DNA of 43,078 nucleotides, taken from positions 1 through 43,078 of IMG/VR virus record IMGVR_UViG_3300030061_000050. The stretch is one strand, 5' to 3'. A program made the position numbers and the translations under genes. Origin of the DNA: a virus. Shown piece by piece: positions 41,732 through 43,078 of the stretch. The notes beneath the pieces are model-generated. The model searched no databases and had not been told where the DNA came from. It was given only the letters and a program-made list of their open reading frames with translations. Every line of letters begins with the position of its first letter. Position 1 is the stretch's first letter.

Positions 41732-41767
41732 TAAATATATTATACATAGACCCGGAGGGGAACACAA
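41732..41767 (-). promoter_or_regulatory. Sigma70-like promoter of the terS-late operon
   Basis: On the minus strand a TTGTGT -35 box (41762-41767) is followed by exactly 17 bases and a perfect TATAAT -10 box (41739-41744). Predicted transcription would begin near 41732, about 22 bases upstream of the TTG start of terS and just before its ribosome site. Confidence 0.65.
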
Positions 41768-41840
41768 GGAGAAAGAAACACAAAAAGAAGGGTCTTGCAA
41801 AGGTTTGGAAAGCGTGATAACCTGCTGTTTAAGCGACGGG

Positions 41841-41943
41841 GGTAAATATATAATAGATATATAATAAGTTATTAATAAAAATTATATAGATATATATATA
41901 TATATAAATATTTAATAGATTAATATTAATATTATTAATAAAG
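41841..41943. promoter_or_regulatory. Extreme AT-rich block, possible unwinding element
   Basis: About 100 bases are almost entirely A and T, with alternating TATATATATA and repeated TTAATA and TAATATTAA palindromes. The block lies between the divergent late operon and the plus-strand gene. Low duplex stability fits a replication origin or a strong promoter region. Nothing coding is seen here. The rest of the 41711-42294 gap holds the repeats listed separately. Confidence 0.5.
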
Positions 41944-41980
41944 ACCCGCGCCGAATCCCATTTTATAAAAATTGCTCCGC

Positions 41981-42087
41981 TAGTGGGGGTACCATAATAT
42001 ATATAGAGAACCTCTAGGTTTTTTGGGACCCCCTAGGCAATAGTTGCCGGGCAGATTTTGCCTAGTAGGCAGTAATTGCCTAGCAAC
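41981..42087. promoter_or_regulatory. Cluster of inverted repeats (TTGCC/GGCAA type), operator- or origin-like
   Basis: Several overlapping inverted repeats stand together. GGGGGT at 41985-41990 pairs with ACCCCC at 42028-42033, around AACCT-CT-AGGTT followed by T residues. GGCAATAGTTGCC is at 42036-42048, GCCTAGTAGGC at 42060-42070 and TTGCCTAGCAA at 42077-42087. The repeated TTGCCTAG/CTAGGCAA words look like tandem protein-binding sites; the protein is unknown. Confidence 0.5.
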
Positions 42088-42131
42088 GAAACTGGCACAA
42101 ATACTGCATGTAATCTGATAGGGTAATAATG

Positions 42132-42157
42132 TTGCGTGAAAGAATGTAACAACGCAA
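42132..42157. promoter_or_regulatory. Spaced inverted repeat TTGCGT / ACGCAA
   Basis: Perfect 6-base arms (42132-42137 and 42152-42157) are separated by 14 bases, so the arm centres are 20 bases (about two helical turns) apart. It could bind a dimeric regulator upstream of the plus-strand gene. Confidence 0.35.
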
Positions 42158-42179
42158 TAAACTAATGCACTTTTTTATA

Positions 42180-42229
42180 TACATCCTTTTGGATATCTGC
42201 TCTACTGATAATTAGAGGCTCTGGATGTA
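42180..42229 (+). promoter_or_regulatory. Possible structured leader of the plus-strand gene
   Basis: On the plus strand, TACATCC at 42180-42186 pairs with GGATGTA at 42223-42229. Inside it CTCTA at 42200-42204 pairs with TAGAG at 42213-42217. The nested helices precede the 113-residue gene by about 65 bases. No known riboswitch is recognised. Confidence 0.3.
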
Positions 42230-42294
42230 GGTAACAAGATTACCCCGCCACCCTAGAGCTTCTATTACCTTCAAACAAACTAAGGACTAAATCA

Positions 42295-42636
42295 ATGGCA
42301 TGGTTAAATGCATTGAAGAAATACGATGGTGTCGAAAAGATCTACCATAATGGTAAACAGATTTACCGACATCGTAAGTATACAACTAAAAAGAGTGACA
42401 CGCATATCTCTTTTAAGTTTCGGGACAAGACACTTTCCCCGCTCTTGAGGGAGCTTCTGAGGAAAGTCGATAGCCACCAGAAAAGCGAGCTAGTGTTTGG
42501 CGATAACTTTACTGAATGGCGTAGCCGGAAACTTACTGAGGCTAAACGAATAGCCAAGGATGGTGAGATTGGTATCACCCACCAAGAGCTAATGGAGGAT
42601 ACTCTAATCCATTGGCTGGCTAACATCGACAAGTAG
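42295..42636 (+). CDS. Hypothetical plus-strand protein, 113 aa
   Basis: This is the only convincing sizeable plus-strand gene. The protein is basic, with a Lys/Arg/Tyr-rich N-terminal half (YHNGKQIYRHRKYTTKKSDTHISFKFRDKT) and a helical C-terminal half (LSPLLRELLRKVDSHQ; TEWRSRKLTEAKRIAKDGEIG; ELMEDTLIHWLANIDK). AAGGA stands about eight bases before the ATG. There is no signal or membrane segment. It is transcribed away from the late operon next to repeat clusters, so it may be an early or regulatory gene. DNA binding is possible from its charge, but no helix-turn-helix is evident. Confidence 0.65.
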   Translation: MAWLNALKKYDGVEKIYHNGKQIYRHRKYTTKKSDTHISFKFRDKTLSPLLRELLRKVDSHQKSELVFGDNFTEWRSRKLTEAKRIAKDGEIGITHQELMEDTLIHWLANIDK

Positions 42637-42694
42637 AGCTTGAAGGGGCGAGGCGGGGGGATCAGCGCAAAGGTCTCCCCAATTCGTTTATCAT

Positions 42695-42784
42695 ATGCGA
42701 ATAGTAATTATCTGTATGTTTCTGGCGAGCTACGCTTTCGCTAGCTTTGCCATAGTCCAAATGGCTTGGACGTTAGCGCAATAA
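42695..42784 (+). CDS. Possible 29-aa membrane mini-protein
   Basis: An ATG at 42695 opens a frame for MRIVIICMFLASYAFASFAI followed by VQMAWTLAQ, ending in TAA. Residues 3-26 are one hydrophobic helix with a single Arg at the N-terminus. A strong plus-strand terminator begins seven bases after the stop, where a last gene of a transcript should end. No Shine-Dalgarno is visible, which is the main reason for doubt. If real it could be a membrane toxin, a small holin or an exclusion peptide. Confidence 0.35.
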   Translation: MRIVIICMFLASYAFASFAIVQMAWTLAQ

Positions 42785-42786
42785 CA

Positions 42787-42825
42787 AGGGAAAGGGACAG
42801 GCTAATAACCTGTTCCCCTTTTGTT
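42787..42825 (+). terminator. Intrinsic terminator, plus strand
   Basis: AAAGGGACAGG at 42791-42801 pairs with CCTGTTCCCCTTT across a seven-base loop (one bulged base), followed by TTTTGTT. It closes the plus-strand unit that contains the 113-residue gene and the possible mini-protein. Confidence 0.75.
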
Positions 42826-42843
42826 CCTGGTGTGTTCTGTATT

Positions 42844-42924
42844 TCATGACTGCAACAGTTAGGTCATGACTGCAATAGTTAGAACAAAACATATACATAT
42901 ATAGAACATGACTGCAATAGTTAG
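42844..42924. repeat. Three copies of an ATGACTGCAAYAGTTAG iteron
   Basis: Copies start at about 42844, 42864 and 42907. The first two are 20 bases apart and the third 43 bases further. Two are identical and one differs by one base. Between the second and third copies lies an AT-rich stretch (CATATACATATATAG). The core GCAATAGTT also occurs at 42037-42045. Likely binding sites for a repressor or replication initiator. Confidence 0.75.
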
Positions 42925-42985
42925 TAGAACAAATCATGAACACAACATATGGTGTGTCTACTCCTTTAGGGACAAGATATGGGTC

Positions 42986-43042
42986 AAGGGATTTCTCCCT
43001 TAAATTACAATACCTTCCCCCATATATCCCTTGTATAAGGGA
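42986..43042. repeat. Two AAGGGA/TCCCTT hairpins at the right edge
   Basis: AAGGGA-TTTC-TCCCTT (42986-43001) and TCCCTT-GTAT-AAGGGA (43027-43042) are two perfect 6-bp hairpins with the same arms in opposite order. Neither is followed by a clear U-run, so they look like binding sites rather than terminators. Confidence 0.55.
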
Positions 43043-43077
43043 AAAGATAAGAATACTCTTTCTTTCTCTTATACAAG
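43030..43077. repeat. Perfect 10-bp inverted repeat CTTGTATAAG / CTTATACAAG
   Basis: CTTGTATAAG at 43030-43039 and its exact reverse complement CTTATACAAG at 43068-43077 are 38 bases apart. Each is itself nearly palindromic. The second sits at the window edge, so further copies may follow outside. This pattern suggests paired operator sites. Confidence 0.6.
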
Positions 43078-43078
43078 T

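Noticed and set aside
41682-41864. 60-residue plus-strand frame running from the terS start across its promoter into the AT-rich block
   Set aside because: No ribosome site, overlaps a convincing promoter and start, and the product has no recognisable features.
42363-42632. 89-residue minus-strand frame opposite the 113-residue plus-strand gene
   Set aside because: The plus-strand frame has a ribosome site and a more protein-like composition; the minus product is Ser/Arg-rich shadow sequence.
42637-42680. G-rich stretch with GGGGGGA...TCTCCCC after the 113-residue gene considered as a terminator
   Set aside because: The stem is short and bulged and there is no U-run; the better terminator is at 42787-42825.
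42986-43042. AAGGGA/TCCCTT hairpins considered as terminators
   Set aside because: No U-run follows on either strand, so they were listed as repeats or possible binding sites only.
41711-43078. Search for tRNA genes and phage integration (att) sites in the non-coding right end
   Set aside because: No cloverleaf or TTCRANY-type T-arm was recognised and no integrase is present in the window.

Overview
The window is the packaging, virion and tail half of a tailed bacteriophage genome. It is very probably a short-tailed (podovirus-like) phage of a marine bacterium. There is no sheath, no tail-tube series and no classical tape measure. Instead there are a P22-type portal, two head-to-tail adaptor-like proteins, a nozzle/DNA-stabilisation-like protein and very large ejection-type proteins. 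The assignment to marine phages rests on recalled sequence style: many tiny lysine-rich proteins, lectin-fold fibres and the capsid family. No database was searched. The host cannot be named. Base composition looks moderately AT-rich and even across the genes.

Almost everything lies on the minus strand in one tightly packed run, read from right to left, with many overlaps of the TAATG or ATGA kind. It starts at a sigma70-like promoter (about 41.73-41.77 kb) before the small terminase. In transcription order: TerS, a small protein, TerL, a small basic protein, portal, T4-type lysozyme, two small proteins, a GroES-like co-chaperonin, scaffold, two head proteins, the major capsid protein with a terminator, a lectin-fold accessory protein with a second terminator, an adaptor, a cluster of tiny basic or cysteine-rich proteins, a second adaptor and more tiny basic proteins. 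Then come four fibre-like genes interleaved with tail-fibre assembly chaperones (about 27.8-19.0 kb), an exported protein, a holin-like peptide, another fibre-like protein, the nozzle-like protein, and a set of Gly/Ala/Pro-rich and coiled-coil internal proteins (15.4-8.9 kb). These end in an 1841-residue ejection-type protein. At the left end are a glycosyltransferase and a three-domain glycosyltransferase-methyltransferase-DUF115 fusion, two genes that suggest glycan modification of the virion or host surface.

The right end (41.7-43.1 kb) is regulatory in character. It holds an extremely AT-rich block, a cluster of TTGCC-type inverted repeats, a possible structured leader, one plus-strand 113-residue gene, a possible 29-residue membrane peptide followed by a good plus-strand terminator, three copies of a 17-18 base direct repeat, and a pair of CTTRTAYAAG inverted repeats at the edge. 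This looks like a divergent control or origin region. The replication and early genes are presumably outside the window.

No tRNA, rRNA, CRISPR array, insertion sequence or integrase was recognised.
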